Shown here: positions 1 to 5,360 of the stretch, one piece after another
How the letters are laid out: each line of letters begins with the position of its first letter
Position numbering within the stretch: the stretch's first letter is position 1
Assembly: GCA_046048295.1 (NCBI GenBank)
Contig: JBJOGJ010000258.1
Span: 1-5,360, forward strand
Length of the DNA: 5,360 bases
DNA from: CBDCWA01 sp046048295
GTDB lineage: Bacteria > Pseudomonadota > Alphaproteobacteria > Rhizobiales > Hyphomicrobiaceae
Direction: 5' to 3'
Notes under the pieces: generated by a model
Seen by the model: only the letters and a program-made list of their open reading frames with translations
What the model was told of the DNA's origin: nothing
The model's database searches: none
Translations under genes and position numbers: made by a program

Positions 1-11
1 CGGCCATTCAT
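1..11 (-). CDS. Possible start of a leftward gene, only three codons in window
   Basis: On the minus strand an ATG (complement of 9-11) is preceded at a 5-nt spacing by a perfect GGAGG ribosome-binding sequence (complement of 17-21), and the reading frame then leaves the window. No product can be inferred from about three codons. Its place beside a tRNA-derived attachment site and a set of direct repeats is where a tyrosine integrase gene often sits in genomic islands, but that is inference from position only. The GC-rich surroundings could also produce a GGAGG by chance. Confidence 0.25.
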
Positions 12-21
12 GCCCGCCTCC

Positions 22-45
22 GCCCCGAGTCGCGGGGGCTGTTTT
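22..45 (+). terminator. Weak terminator-like hairpin
   Basis: GCCCC at 22-26 can pair with GGGGC at 35-39 across an 8-nt loop, followed by TGTTTT. The stem is only 5 bp and the T-run is short, so this is a marginal candidate for a factor-independent terminator of a rightward gene ending just left of the window. It overlaps the ribosome-binding sequence of the possible leftward start, so at most one of the two readings is likely to be right. Confidence 0.2.
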
Positions 46-80
46 CCGCCACACTCAATGCTTGCAGAACATCTTTGGAA

Positions 81-133
81 TTTGCGGGAGATTCGCGGGA
101 CTCGACCCTGAATTAGGCGGCACTTTGCGGGAG
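81..133 (+). repeat. Three direct repeats of TTYGCGGGA beside the tRNA fragment
   Basis: TTTGCGGGAG occurs identically at 81-90 and 124-133, and a close variant TTCGCGGGAC lies at 92-101. All three are in the same orientation. Their starts are 11 and 32 bases apart (43 between the outer copies), close to whole numbers of helical turns, so a protein bound to them would sit on one DNA face. Lying 60-115 bp from a probable attachment site, they resemble the arm-type sites bound by tyrosine integrases or their directionality factors. The repeats are directly visible; the binding role is inferred. Confidence 0.55.
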
Positions 134-194
134 TTCTTGCAACGGACGCCCGTATAAGTTGCTGATATTAAGACATATTTTTCTCAGTTTTGCT

Positions 195-240
195 TTTTGT
201 AAACCGTTGGTCGGGGGTTCAAATCCCTCAGCCGGCACCA
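195..240 (+). tRNA. 3' part of a tRNA (probably Thr, anticodon TGT), 5' half missing; probable att site
   Basis: The segment reads as the 3' half of a tRNA: an anticodon loop TTTGTAA (196-202, anticodon TGT at 198-200, U33 and A37 in place), the 3' strand of the anticodon stem ACCGT (203-207), a 5-nt variable loop TGGTC (208-212), a T-stem GGGGG/CCCTC closing a TTCAAAT T-loop (213-229), the acceptor strand AGCCGGC (230-236), discriminator A and CCA (238-240). The 5' half is absent: the bases before the loop (191-195, TGCTT) cannot pair with ACCGT, and neither the expected acceptor strand GCCGGCT nor a D-arm is found around 165-194. The piece cannot form a working tRNA. A retained tRNA 3' end is the classic duplicated attachment site left by integration of an island, ICE or prophage. 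Identity between the intact tRNA and this copy would be expected from about base 195. The isotype rests on the anticodon reading alone. Confidence 0.72.
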
Positions 241-274
241 AACGTCAGAATTCGACCTGCCAACCAGAAACGCC

Positions 275-2182
275 TCATTTGAGACCCTTGAGGAAAGCCG
301 CATCCTCGACGATGCGAAGCGCCAGCAGGTCGCTGTCGGTGGTGATCACGAGCGAAGGGTCGACGCGAACGCAAATGCCGCCGAGTGTACCGGAAACGGT
401 GAACGTTCCGAGTTGCACGTAGCGCCCATCGACCTCCGGCAGCTTGAAATACTCCTGGTAGATCTGGTCCCGCTTCTCGAAACGACCGTCGGTTTCCGCA
501 AGGAGATCGTTGTGGCGGTTGAAGATGGATATGTTGGCGCCGCAACGCCCAACGATGGGCTTGGCTACATACCCCTTCCGCAAAAGCGAATCCGTGAGTT
601 CGAATCGAGTTTCCAGCAGATAGGGGTGATCCGGGTAAAGCTCCCACAACACCGGGAGGATCGCCTTGTTACTGGGGATCAGCGTCCAGAGCGGCTCGAA
701 GACCATGACCTCCCGGCGCAGCAGAACGTCAACGAGCCGGGGCGGCCGCTGTAAGCGGCTTCCCAGATCCTCGACCGGCATGGAGGTATCTTCGTCGGCG
801 AGTTCCGCGCGCAGCTGGTCGAGTGCCGTTTCCCAGGCCCAGGTCTTCCATACCCAATTGATGCGAACGCCGTCGCGATCGACGACGCAGCCTTCGTCGT
901 CCCAGCCCAAACCCGAGACGCCCGTGATGATCTTCGTCCGGATACCCGCCGCTTCCATCGCGCTCTTCATATAGAGCGCATGGTAGGTCTCTTCCATGTC
1001 CCGGTCCTGCATGATGTGCAGGATTCCATCAACCTCGACATCCGCCCACGCCTCGACCAGCTTCGCATGGAGTTTCGCCCCCGCGCACCGCCCGACCCGG
1101 CAGCCGTAGTGGTCGGCCCACCGGCCCTGGACCGTGCCGCATTCCAGATGGCAAGACGCTGAATCGGCATTGTACTCGTAGACCTTGATGCCCTTGGGCG
1201 TCATCGAAAAGTCGAACCGGCCGGTAATCATCTGGTTGCGTCTGTTCGCCCACGATTGCCTGATGCGCGACCATAGTGCTGGCGGCAGTTGAAAACGGCG
1301 AAGCAGCACGTCATCTTCGAGAACACGGTTCGTCGCGTGCATGAACATGGCGTGCAACTCGTTCGTCGCACGCTTGATCTCCTGGTAGGCCGTGTTGCTG
1401 ATCGAGAAGAACTTACCAGCGTCCTCGTTCCTGCTGGAGAGTTTGCTGCCTCCCATGCTCTCAATGTAGGCCGCCTCCTCCGCCCGCCCAGGATCAAGCC
1501 ACTGAGCGCCACTTTCTCCTGTCACATTGCCCATCTGCAAAGTGAAGAGCAGCGGGTCCGGCATCTCGTGCCTCTCAGCATGGGTGTTGCTGTCCGTCTG
1601 AATGACCCAGCCGAGGATCGTCGCGTCCGCAAACGTACAGTCGATCCACCAACCACCATCGGCAAGCCGCGTCAGCTTGAGCTCGCGCGACCAGCTCACA
1701 CCGGCAGGCCAGATCGTGTCTTCCACGTTCTGCTCGATGCACCGCACACGATCGTCGAGAACCTCAGTCACGATCGCCACATGCCCGGTAACATTGAACT
1801 CACCGCCTTCATCCCAGACCAGCATGGCTCCAGGCTCTGGCGGCCGCCGCGACCCATTGCGGAAGGACTTCAACGGCCGGCGTTCATCTGTGGCTACGAC
1901 ACGTACCGAGCGGAGCTGGAAGATGTCGTAGGCCATGGCGATGTCGTCAAAGATGTACCCCTTGTTGAGATACGTCCAACGCCGCGCGAGTTCGACGCAC
2001 TGCCACTTGTAGCCCATGAAGATGCCGTCGATGGCGTTGCGGAACGCCTGCCGGTTCGGCATTTCGGCGCGGTCAATGCTGTCGCGGTCCGACGAATAGA
2101 CAGCCACGTTGCCGGGCCCGACCCCGAGCAGGGTGCCGAACCTGGCCGGCCGGCAGCCGTGATGATGGTTTTTCAAGTGCAT
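275..2182 (-). CDS. gss: Bifunctional glutathionylspermidine synthetase/amidase
   Basis: This enzyme joins glutathione to spermidine using ATP (C-terminal synthetase domain) and hydrolyses the product again (N-terminal CHAP-type cysteine amidase domain); it is cytoplasmic. The protein is 635 residues, against about 619 for E. coli Gss, and is collinear with it as I remember that sequence. The amidase domain covers roughly residues 15-200: FGTLLG at 15, the catalytic Cys62 in MGYKWQCVELARR, His134 in TGHVAIVTE and Glu150 in IEQN, matching E. coli C59/H131/E147. The synthetase (ATP-grasp-like) domain covers about 225-635: ITGRFDF with Arg322 and Asp324, VYEYNADSAS with Glu336 and Asn338, VWKTWAWETA, FEPLWTLIPSNKAILP with Lys506, and KPIVGRCGANI with Lys541. 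All key residues are present and there is no frameshift. The frame stays open upstream to a TTG at 2401, but those 73 codons have no counterpart in the family and read like noncoding DNA, so the ATG at 2182 is preferred; its ribosome-binding site is poor (GGAAA directly before ATG). It is divergent from the dehydrogenase and ends 34 bp from the tRNA fragment. Confidence 0.93.
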   Translation of the reverse strand: MHLKNHHHGCRPARFGTLLGVGPGNVAVYSSDRDSIDRAEMPNRQAFRNAIDGIFMGYKWQCVELARRWTYLNKGYIFDDIAMAYDIFQLRSVRVVATDERRPLKSFRNGSRRPPEPGAMLVWDEGGEFNVTGHVAIVTEVLDDRVRCIEQNVEDTIWPAGVSWSRELKLTRLADGGWWIDCTFADATILGWVIQTDSNTHAERHEMPDPLLFTLQMGNVTGESGAQWLDPGRAEEAAYIESMGGSKLSSRNEDAGKFFSISNTAYQEIKRATNELHAMFMHATNRVLEDDVLLRRFQLPPALWSRIRQSWANRRNQMITGRFDFSMTPKGIKVYEYNADSASCHLECGTVQGRWADHYGCRVGRCAGAKLHAKLVEAWADVEVDGILHIMQDRDMEETYHALYMKSAMEAAGIRTKIITGVSGLGWDDEGCVVDRDGVRINWVWKTWAWETALDQLRAELADEDTSMPVEDLGSRLQRPPRLVDVLLRREVMVFEPLWTLIPSNKAILPVLWELYPDHPYLLETRFELTDSLLRKGYVAKPIVGRCGANISIFNRHNDLLAETDGRFEKRDQIYQEYFKLPEVDGRYVQLGTFTVSGTLGGICVRVDPSLVITTDSDLLALRIVEDAAFLKGLK

Positions 2183-2280
2183 TTTCCGTGGAACAAGAGA
2201 CAGTTGCAGGACACGGGTGCAGCCTGGTGCTGCTCCCGGCTCCGGGGCCGCAGTTGCCGCGCTGCGGGACTGGGTGATCC

Positions 2281-2309
2281 TTGCAGTTGGTCCTTGCCGT
2301 ACGTAAAAA
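2281..2309 (+). promoter_or_regulatory. Candidate promoter for the dehydrogenase gene
   Basis: TTGCAG (2281-2286) and TAAAAA (2304-2309) are separated by exactly 17 bp, a fair sigma-70-like match. This would give a leader of about 115 nt before the ATG at 2432. The -10 box departs from consensus, and no conservation data support it. Confidence 0.25.
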
Positions 2310-2329
2310 TCCGCATTCGGCATTGCCGC

Positions 2330-2358
2330 GATATAGAACGGGACCACCAAACCGGCAA
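2330..2358 (-). promoter_or_regulatory. Candidate promoter for gss
   Basis: Read on the minus strand, TTGCCG (2358-2353) and TATATC (2335-2330) are 17 bp apart, a reasonable sigma-70-like pair. Transcription would begin near 2323 and leave a leader of about 140 nt before the ATG at 2182. If real, transcription starts inside the alternative upstream extension of the frame, supporting the shorter protein. It overlaps the leader of the divergent gene, so the two promoters would interfere with each other. Confidence 0.28.
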
Positions 2359-2431
2359 GGGGCTTTCGCCAAGCCGCATCACGCGGGCAATATGCGATCA
2401 ATTTGACAACACTGCGGAGTCGCCCTTACCG

Positions 2432-3487
2432 ATGTCGATCCAAGCACGCATACCACACGAGCGGCTCCACCACTTCGTCACGAGCGTCTACGTCCATCTG
2501 GGCATGCCCGATGCGGACGCAGAGTTGCTTGCCGACACGTTGGTGCAGGCTGACTTATGGGGGCACCAGTCCCATGGCACGCTACGCACCCCCTGGTATG
2601 CCCGGCGCATACTCACTGGGGCCATGGCGGCAGCTACGAGCTGCAATCTTGTTGTTGATGCCGGAGCCGTTGCGGTAGTCGACGGCAATGATGGTATCGG
2701 ACAGGTGATCACTAAGCGCGCAACCGATGAAGCGGTCCGCCGCGCAAAGGCGCATGGTGTCTCCGCCATTGCGGTCCGCAATTCCGGGCACTTCGGCACC
2801 GCCATGTACTTTACGCGGCGCATGGCAGCCGACGGCTGCATCGGCATTCTCACGACGAACGCTAGTCCAGCCATGCCTCCGTGGGGGGGTATCGACAGGA
2901 TTGTCGGCAACAATCCCTGGTCGATCGCCGCGCCAATGCAGGATGGCAGGGCGATGGTGCTCGACATCGCCAACACCGCAGTCGCCCGCGGGAAGATCTA
3001 TCTGGCGCGCCAACGCGGCGAAGAAATTCCAGACGGCTGGGCCATGACGTCGGAAGGCGTGCCGACGACCGATCCGGCCGCCGCCATTGCCGGTATGATC
3101 ATGCCGATGGCCGGTCACAAGGGTTACGGCATATCCGTGATGATGGACGTGCTGTCAGGTGTGCTTTCAGGCTCGATGTTCGGCCCTGGCGTCCACGGAC
3201 CGTACGAGCCCGCGGCGCGAAGCGGCTGCGGCCACCTCGTCATCGCCCTCGACATCGCCCACTTTCGACCGCTCGACACCTTCCTCGAAGAAATCGAGCG
3301 TATGGCCGCCGGTCTGAAGTCGAGCGCGCTGGCAAAGAACAGCACCGGCGTCTTCTACCCAGGCGAGCCGGAGGAAATCGCCGATGCTCATAATCGCGCT
3401 TGCGGGATCGAACTCCCGCGCCAGACATTGGACGACCTGAATATCCTCGCCGGCGATATCGGCACTACCGAGCGGCTGACCTACTGA
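2432..3487 (+). CDS. Ldh2/MDH2-family NAD(P)-dependent oxidoreductase (malate/L-lactate dehydrogenase-like)
   Basis: This is a 351-residue cytoplasmic dehydrogenase of the Ldh2 family, whose members reduce or oxidise 2-keto/2-hydroxy acids or cyclic imines: malate, L-lactate, ureidoglycolate, 2,3-diketogulonate, sulfolactate, or piperideine/pyrroline-2-carboxylate. Family blocks occur in order: ADLWGHQSHGTLR at 40-52 with the conserved His48, VDGNDGIGQV at 83-92, AVRNSGHFGTAMY at 114-126 with His120, TTNASPAMPPWGG at 141-153, GNNPWSIAAP at 159-168, VLDIANTAVARGKI at 176-189, PDGWAM at 200-205, GVPTTDP at 209-215 and the glycine-rich MAGHKGYGISVMMDVLSGVLSG at 226-247. Length is normal for the family and the frame is intact. 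The frame is open far upstream, antisense to gss, but family similarity begins at the ATG at 2432, with GGAG 12 nt before it (2416-2419). The substrate cannot be chosen from sequence. It converges on the amidase gene with a 7-bp overlap of coding ends. Confidence 0.9.
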   Translation: MSIQARIPHERLHHFVTSVYVHLGMPDADAELLADTLVQADLWGHQSHGTLRTPWYARRILTGAMAAATSCNLVVDAGAVAVVDGNDGIGQVITKRATDEAVRRAKAHGVSAIAVRNSGHFGTAMYFTRRMAADGCIGILTTNASPAMPPWGGIDRIVGNNPWSIAAPMQDGRAMVLDIANTAVARGKIYLARQRGEEIPDGWAMTSEGVPTTDPAAAIAGMIMPMAGHKGYGISVMMDVLSGVLSGSMFGPGVHGPYEPAARSGCGHLVIALDIAHFRPLDTFLEEIERMAAGLKSSALAKNSTGVFYPGEPEEIADAHNRACGIELPRQTLDDLNILAGDIGTTERLTY

Positions 3488-4818
3488 GCCGCTGATACCG
3501 GCACCGCGCCGAGTGCCTCCCTGAGCCGGCCGTCGATCCACGCCGCCAAGGCGAGTGTCCGGTCATCCTGGTTTTGACGCCCTATAACCTGGAAGCCGAT
3601 AGGCAGACCATGGTCACCGGTGAAAAGCGGCAGGTTGACTGCTGGCATGTGCATTTGCGTCCACAAGCGCGCGAAATTCGCCGAATGCACCTTGTCGAGC
3701 CCATCGGGGGCCTCGCCCGGCTCACTCGGAGAAATGAAGACGTCGTATTTGGAGTGGAGCGCGTCCATTTCACCACGCGCCGCCGCGAGTTCCCTGGACG
3801 CCCGCTGGTAGTCCTCAACTGACAGAGTGCGCACAAACTCTATCCGCGCCCGGTTGTGTGGATTGAAGGCGTCGAAATGGTCCTTTATCTCAGCAGCCAG
3901 AACTTCGGCCGCCTCCCAGCCGTTGCTCACCGAGAAGTCCGGTACGATCTCATCGAACCGTTGCGGCAGAACAACTTCCGTGACCTCCGCACCTGCGCCA
4001 ACGAGAATCCCCGCAACCTTGTCGATCGCCGTTTTCATGGCTGGCTCGACGATATCCCAATTGCTCGTCTTGACGACGCCGACCCGCAACCTGGCACCAC
4101 GCTCGGGCAATGCAACTGCCCGCTCGCAGGTCTGCACCTGCCTGAACAACAAGAGGTCCTCGATCGAACGCGCAAAGTGGCCGATGGTGTCGATCGAACG
4201 CTTGCAGTGCCTGAATGCTCCCCGATCTATGCCGTCGAGACTCGCCTTGTAGCCGTAGACGCCGCAGTTGGCCGATGGCCCGATAACCGAGCCACCAGTC
4301 TGTGAACCGGTCGCAAGAGGCACCATGAAATCCGCGACCGCCGCAGCGGAACCGCTCGACGAAACGCCAGGAGAACGCGAGGGATCGTGCGGATTTACGG
4401 TGCGGCGGCGGACGGGACAGGCAAACTCCGTGGTCACGGTCTTGCCCATGATGACCATGCCCGCCGCACGGAGTTGCGCAACACACGCAGAATCGATTCC
4501 CCAGCGCCGCCCCTGGTACGGCCCGAACCCATGTCCAGTGGGCATGTCGAGCGTATCGAAAATGTCTTTGATACCTACCGGAATGCCATGCAGCGCACTC
4601 TTTCTCGGCGTCCGGTCACAAGCCCGAGCCTGGTCCAGTGCATGCTGCGGATCGATATGGTCCCACGCCTGTATTTCCGGCTCACGGGCGGCAATTCTTG
4701 CGAGGCAGTCCTCGACAAGCCTTTCCGCAGTCAACGTCCCGTCATCGAGACGGGCCGCAGCTTCAGACGCGGTCAGCGCATTCTGCCCAACTTGTCCCTT
4801 CCCTCTCAGGTCACTCAT
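3481..4818 (-). CDS. Amidase-signature family hydrolase
   Basis: This 445-residue enzyme belongs to the Ser-cisSer-Lys amidase-signature family (amidases, allophanate and other amide hydrolases, GatA relatives). It hydrolyses an amide bond through an acyl-enzyme. The triad is visible: Lys84 in HGIPVGIKD, the cis-serine Ser153 in PGVSSSGSAAAVA and the nucleophile Ser177 in TGSQTGGSVIG. The usual Arg just after the nucleophile block (SIRxP or SVIRP) is Gly180 here (SVIGPSANCG), which may affect substrate fit. The C-terminal block LPLFTGDHGLPIGFQVIG (397-413) is typical of the family. Nothing points to a GatCAB role: gatB and gatC are not adjacent and the protein is somewhat short for GatA, so a catabolic amidase is more likely. 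The ATG at 4818 has a good GAGGAAG ribosome-binding sequence; the frame runs on upstream to 5064 only as a shadow of the preceding gene. Start and upstream stop are one base apart, which suggests translational coupling. No signal peptide is seen. Confidence 0.9.
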   Translation of the reverse strand: MSDLRGKGQVGQNALTASEAAARLDDGTLTAERLVEDCLARIAAREPEIQAWDHIDPQHALDQARACDRTPRKSALHGIPVGIKDIFDTLDMPTGHGFGPYQGRRWGIDSACVAQLRAAGMVIMGKTVTTEFACPVRRRTVNPHDPSRSPGVSSSGSAAAVADFMVPLATGSQTGGSVIGPSANCGVYGYKASLDGIDRGAFRHCKRSIDTIGHFARSIEDLLLFRQVQTCERAVALPERGARLRVGVVKTSNWDIVEPAMKTAIDKVAGILVGAGAEVTEVVLPQRFDEIVPDFSVSNGWEAAEVLAAEIKDHFDAFNPHNRARIEFVRTLSVEDYQRASRELAAARGEMDALHSKYDVFISPSEPGEAPDGLDKVHSANFARLWTQMHMPAVNLPLFTGDHGLPIGFQVIGRQNQDDRTLALAAWIDGRLREALGAVPVSAAQ

Positions 4819-4833
4819 CTCAACTTCCTCGAT
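4816..4833 (-). promoter_or_regulatory. Coupled stop-start junction with internal ribosome-binding site
   Basis: On the minus strand the MmgE/PrpD gene ends in TGA (4822-4820), followed by a single G and the amidase ATG (4818-4816). The ribosome-binding sequence GAGGAAG lies within the last codons of the upstream gene. The arrangement suits re-initiation by terminating ribosomes, giving matched amounts of the two proteins, and argues against a separate promoter for the amidase. Confidence 0.7.
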
Positions 4834-5360
4834 TGCCAGGCGTCGAGTGGAGCAGCGCCCAAAGATCATCCAGCTTCTCCTGCTCCCCGAGCCGGCGCAT
4901 ATAGCCATGAAGGCGTTGCGCGCGCCCACCATCCATTGCTCGTGTCGCACAGGACATGAACTTTGCCTCCCTGCGGTCTGCAGACATCGGCGTCGTTCGC
5001 GTCCCCGCTGGAACGAGAACGGCCTTCTCATGTTGCGTCCCGTTATCGAGGACAACCGTGACACGGCCAGGGCTGACGACGCCCTCCGTCATGCAGTCGA
5101 GTTCCTGATCGACGACGACCTCGCACTTATCAGCAAGGCGCCGGACCCGCTCATCGCCAAGCGCCTCATCCGTGAAGGTCGAAATCCCGGGCGGGCCATG
5201 GACGAACGTCGAAGCGATGATATAGCGCGGGCAGAAGCGCGAGCTGTCCTCCGACCATGGATAGGCATCTATAGCCCGGTTTTTCGCATGCGTGGTTACG
5301 CCGATGATGATCTTTTCGATGCTCTCCGGCACTGGGCGATGCCTGTCGTAAAGGGTCGCT
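4820..5360 (-). CDS. MmgE/PrpD family protein, C-terminal part (5' end outside window)
   Basis: About 179 codons are open from the right edge to a TGA at 4822-4820. The sequence matches the C-terminal half of the MmgE/PrpD family, which includes 2-methylcitrate dehydratase, cis-aconitate decarboxylase and many uncharacterised catabolic dehydratases. Family-like stretches are PESIEKIIIGVTTHAKNRAI, the SSRFCPRYIIASTFVHGPPGISTFTDEAL segment (the DPRYSLPYALA-like block), DERVRRLADKCEVVVDQELD, the beta-strand-rich PGRVTVVLDNGTQHEKAVLVPAG and the terminal KFMSCATRAM. A GTG at 5332 could be taken as a start, but the reading frame and family similarity continue through it to the window edge, so the gene is simply cut by the window. 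It precedes the amidase in one operon. The substrate is unknown, and membership in a propionate (2-methylcitrate) pathway is not supported by these neighbours. Confidence 0.85.
   Translation of the reverse strand, partial: ATLYDRHRPVPESIEKIIIGVTTHAKNRAIDAYPWSEDSSRFCPRYIIASTFVHGPPGISTFTDEALGDERVRRLADKCEVVVDQELDCMTEGVVSPGRVTVVLDNGTQHEKAVLVPAGTRTTPMSADRREAKFMSCATRAMDGGRAQRLHGYMRRLGEQEKLDDLWALLHSTPGNRGS

Larger units (their letters stand above)
2183..2431. promoter_or_regulatory. Divergent intergenic region between gss and the dehydrogenase gene
   Basis: About 250 bp separate the two divergent starts and should hold both promoters. It contains the two sigma-70-like candidates listed separately, a GC-rich inverted repeat (CCGCAG at 2248-2253, CTGCGG at 2262-2267, 8-nt loop) and a short direct repeat TCCTTGC at 2278-2284 and 2291-2297. 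Either repeat could be a regulator site, but both are short enough to arise by chance. No small ORF with a convincing ribosome-binding site was seen here. Confidence 0.5.

Noticed and set aside
273..293. Possible terminator for gss (CCTCA/TGAGG, 5-bp stem)
   Set aside because: The stem overlaps the gss stop codon, the loop is 11 nt and no T-run follows on the minus strand, so it is not convincing.
159..422. Plus-strand open frame of 87 codons across the tRNA fragment and the gss 3' end
   Set aside because: It reads through the structured tRNA fragment and then antisense to gss. Phrases such as GGSNPSA are the normal translation of a tRNA T-arm, a common false ORF.
2404..2409. Perfect TTGACA -35 box on the plus strand
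   Set aside because: It lies only 22 bp before the dehydrogenase start codon, so a matching -10 box would fall at or inside the coding region; none is seen.
1289..2431. Long open frame on the plus strand antisense to gss, continuous with the dehydrogenase gene (would give a 732-residue protein)
   Set aside because: Its codons align base for base with the reverse complement of gss codons, which in GC-rich genes often leaves that frame free of stops. The translation has no family resemblance until the Ldh2 protein begins at 2432.
4387..4959. Plus-strand open frame of 190 codons opposite the amidase and MmgE/PrpD genes
   Set aside because: No recognisable domain or plausible ribosome-binding site, and it lies antisense to two well-supported genes.
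4819..5064. N-terminal extension of the amidase frame up to an ATG-type start at 5064
   Set aside because: It overlaps the C-terminal coding part of the MmgE/PrpD gene in another frame, is rich in Arg and Ser like a shadow frame, and the ATG at 4818 has a good ribosome-binding site and the expected family N-terminus.
5270..5332. GTG start at 5332 giving a complete 170-residue small protein
   Set aside because: The frame stays open to the window edge and the residues beyond the GTG still fit the MmgE/PrpD family, so the gene is cut by the window rather than short.

Overview
The window is GC-rich and gene-dense, with strong third-position G/C bias. The gene families present (a glutathionylspermidine synthetase/amidase, an Ldh2-type dehydrogenase, an amidase and an MmgE/PrpD protein) suggest a proteobacterium. 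An alphaproteobacterium of the rhizobial type is my best guess, but that is inference from gene content and base composition only.

Left end (1-274): no complete gene. It holds a possible start of a leftward gene at the very edge, three copies of a TTYGCGGGA repeat, an AT-rich stretch, and then the 3' part of a tRNA (about 195-240, ending in CCA) with no 5' half. A tRNA 3' fragment of this kind is the usual footprint of an integrative element. The natural reading is that 1-194 is the end of an integrated island and that the sequence from about 241 rightwards is the original chromosome.

Middle (275-3487): two divergent genes share an intergenic region of about 250 bp. Leftward is a full-length bifunctional glutathionylspermidine synthetase/amidase (polyamine-thiol metabolism) with its catalytic residues in place. 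Rightward is an NAD(P)-dependent 2-hydroxyacid/ketimine dehydrogenase of the Ldh2 (malate/L-lactate dehydrogenase) family.

Right end (3481-5360): a leftward operon of an MmgE/PrpD-family protein (only its C-terminal part is in the window) followed by an amidase-signature hydrolase. The stop and start codons are separated by one base, so the two are probably translationally coupled. The amidase runs tail to tail into the dehydrogenase with a 7-bp overlap. These three genes look like part of a small catabolic cluster for an amide- or carboxylate-containing compound; the substrate cannot be read from the sequence.

I found no CRISPR array, insertion sequence, rRNA or convincingly new multi-gene system. 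The most interesting point is the tRNA-derived junction with its flanking repeats.
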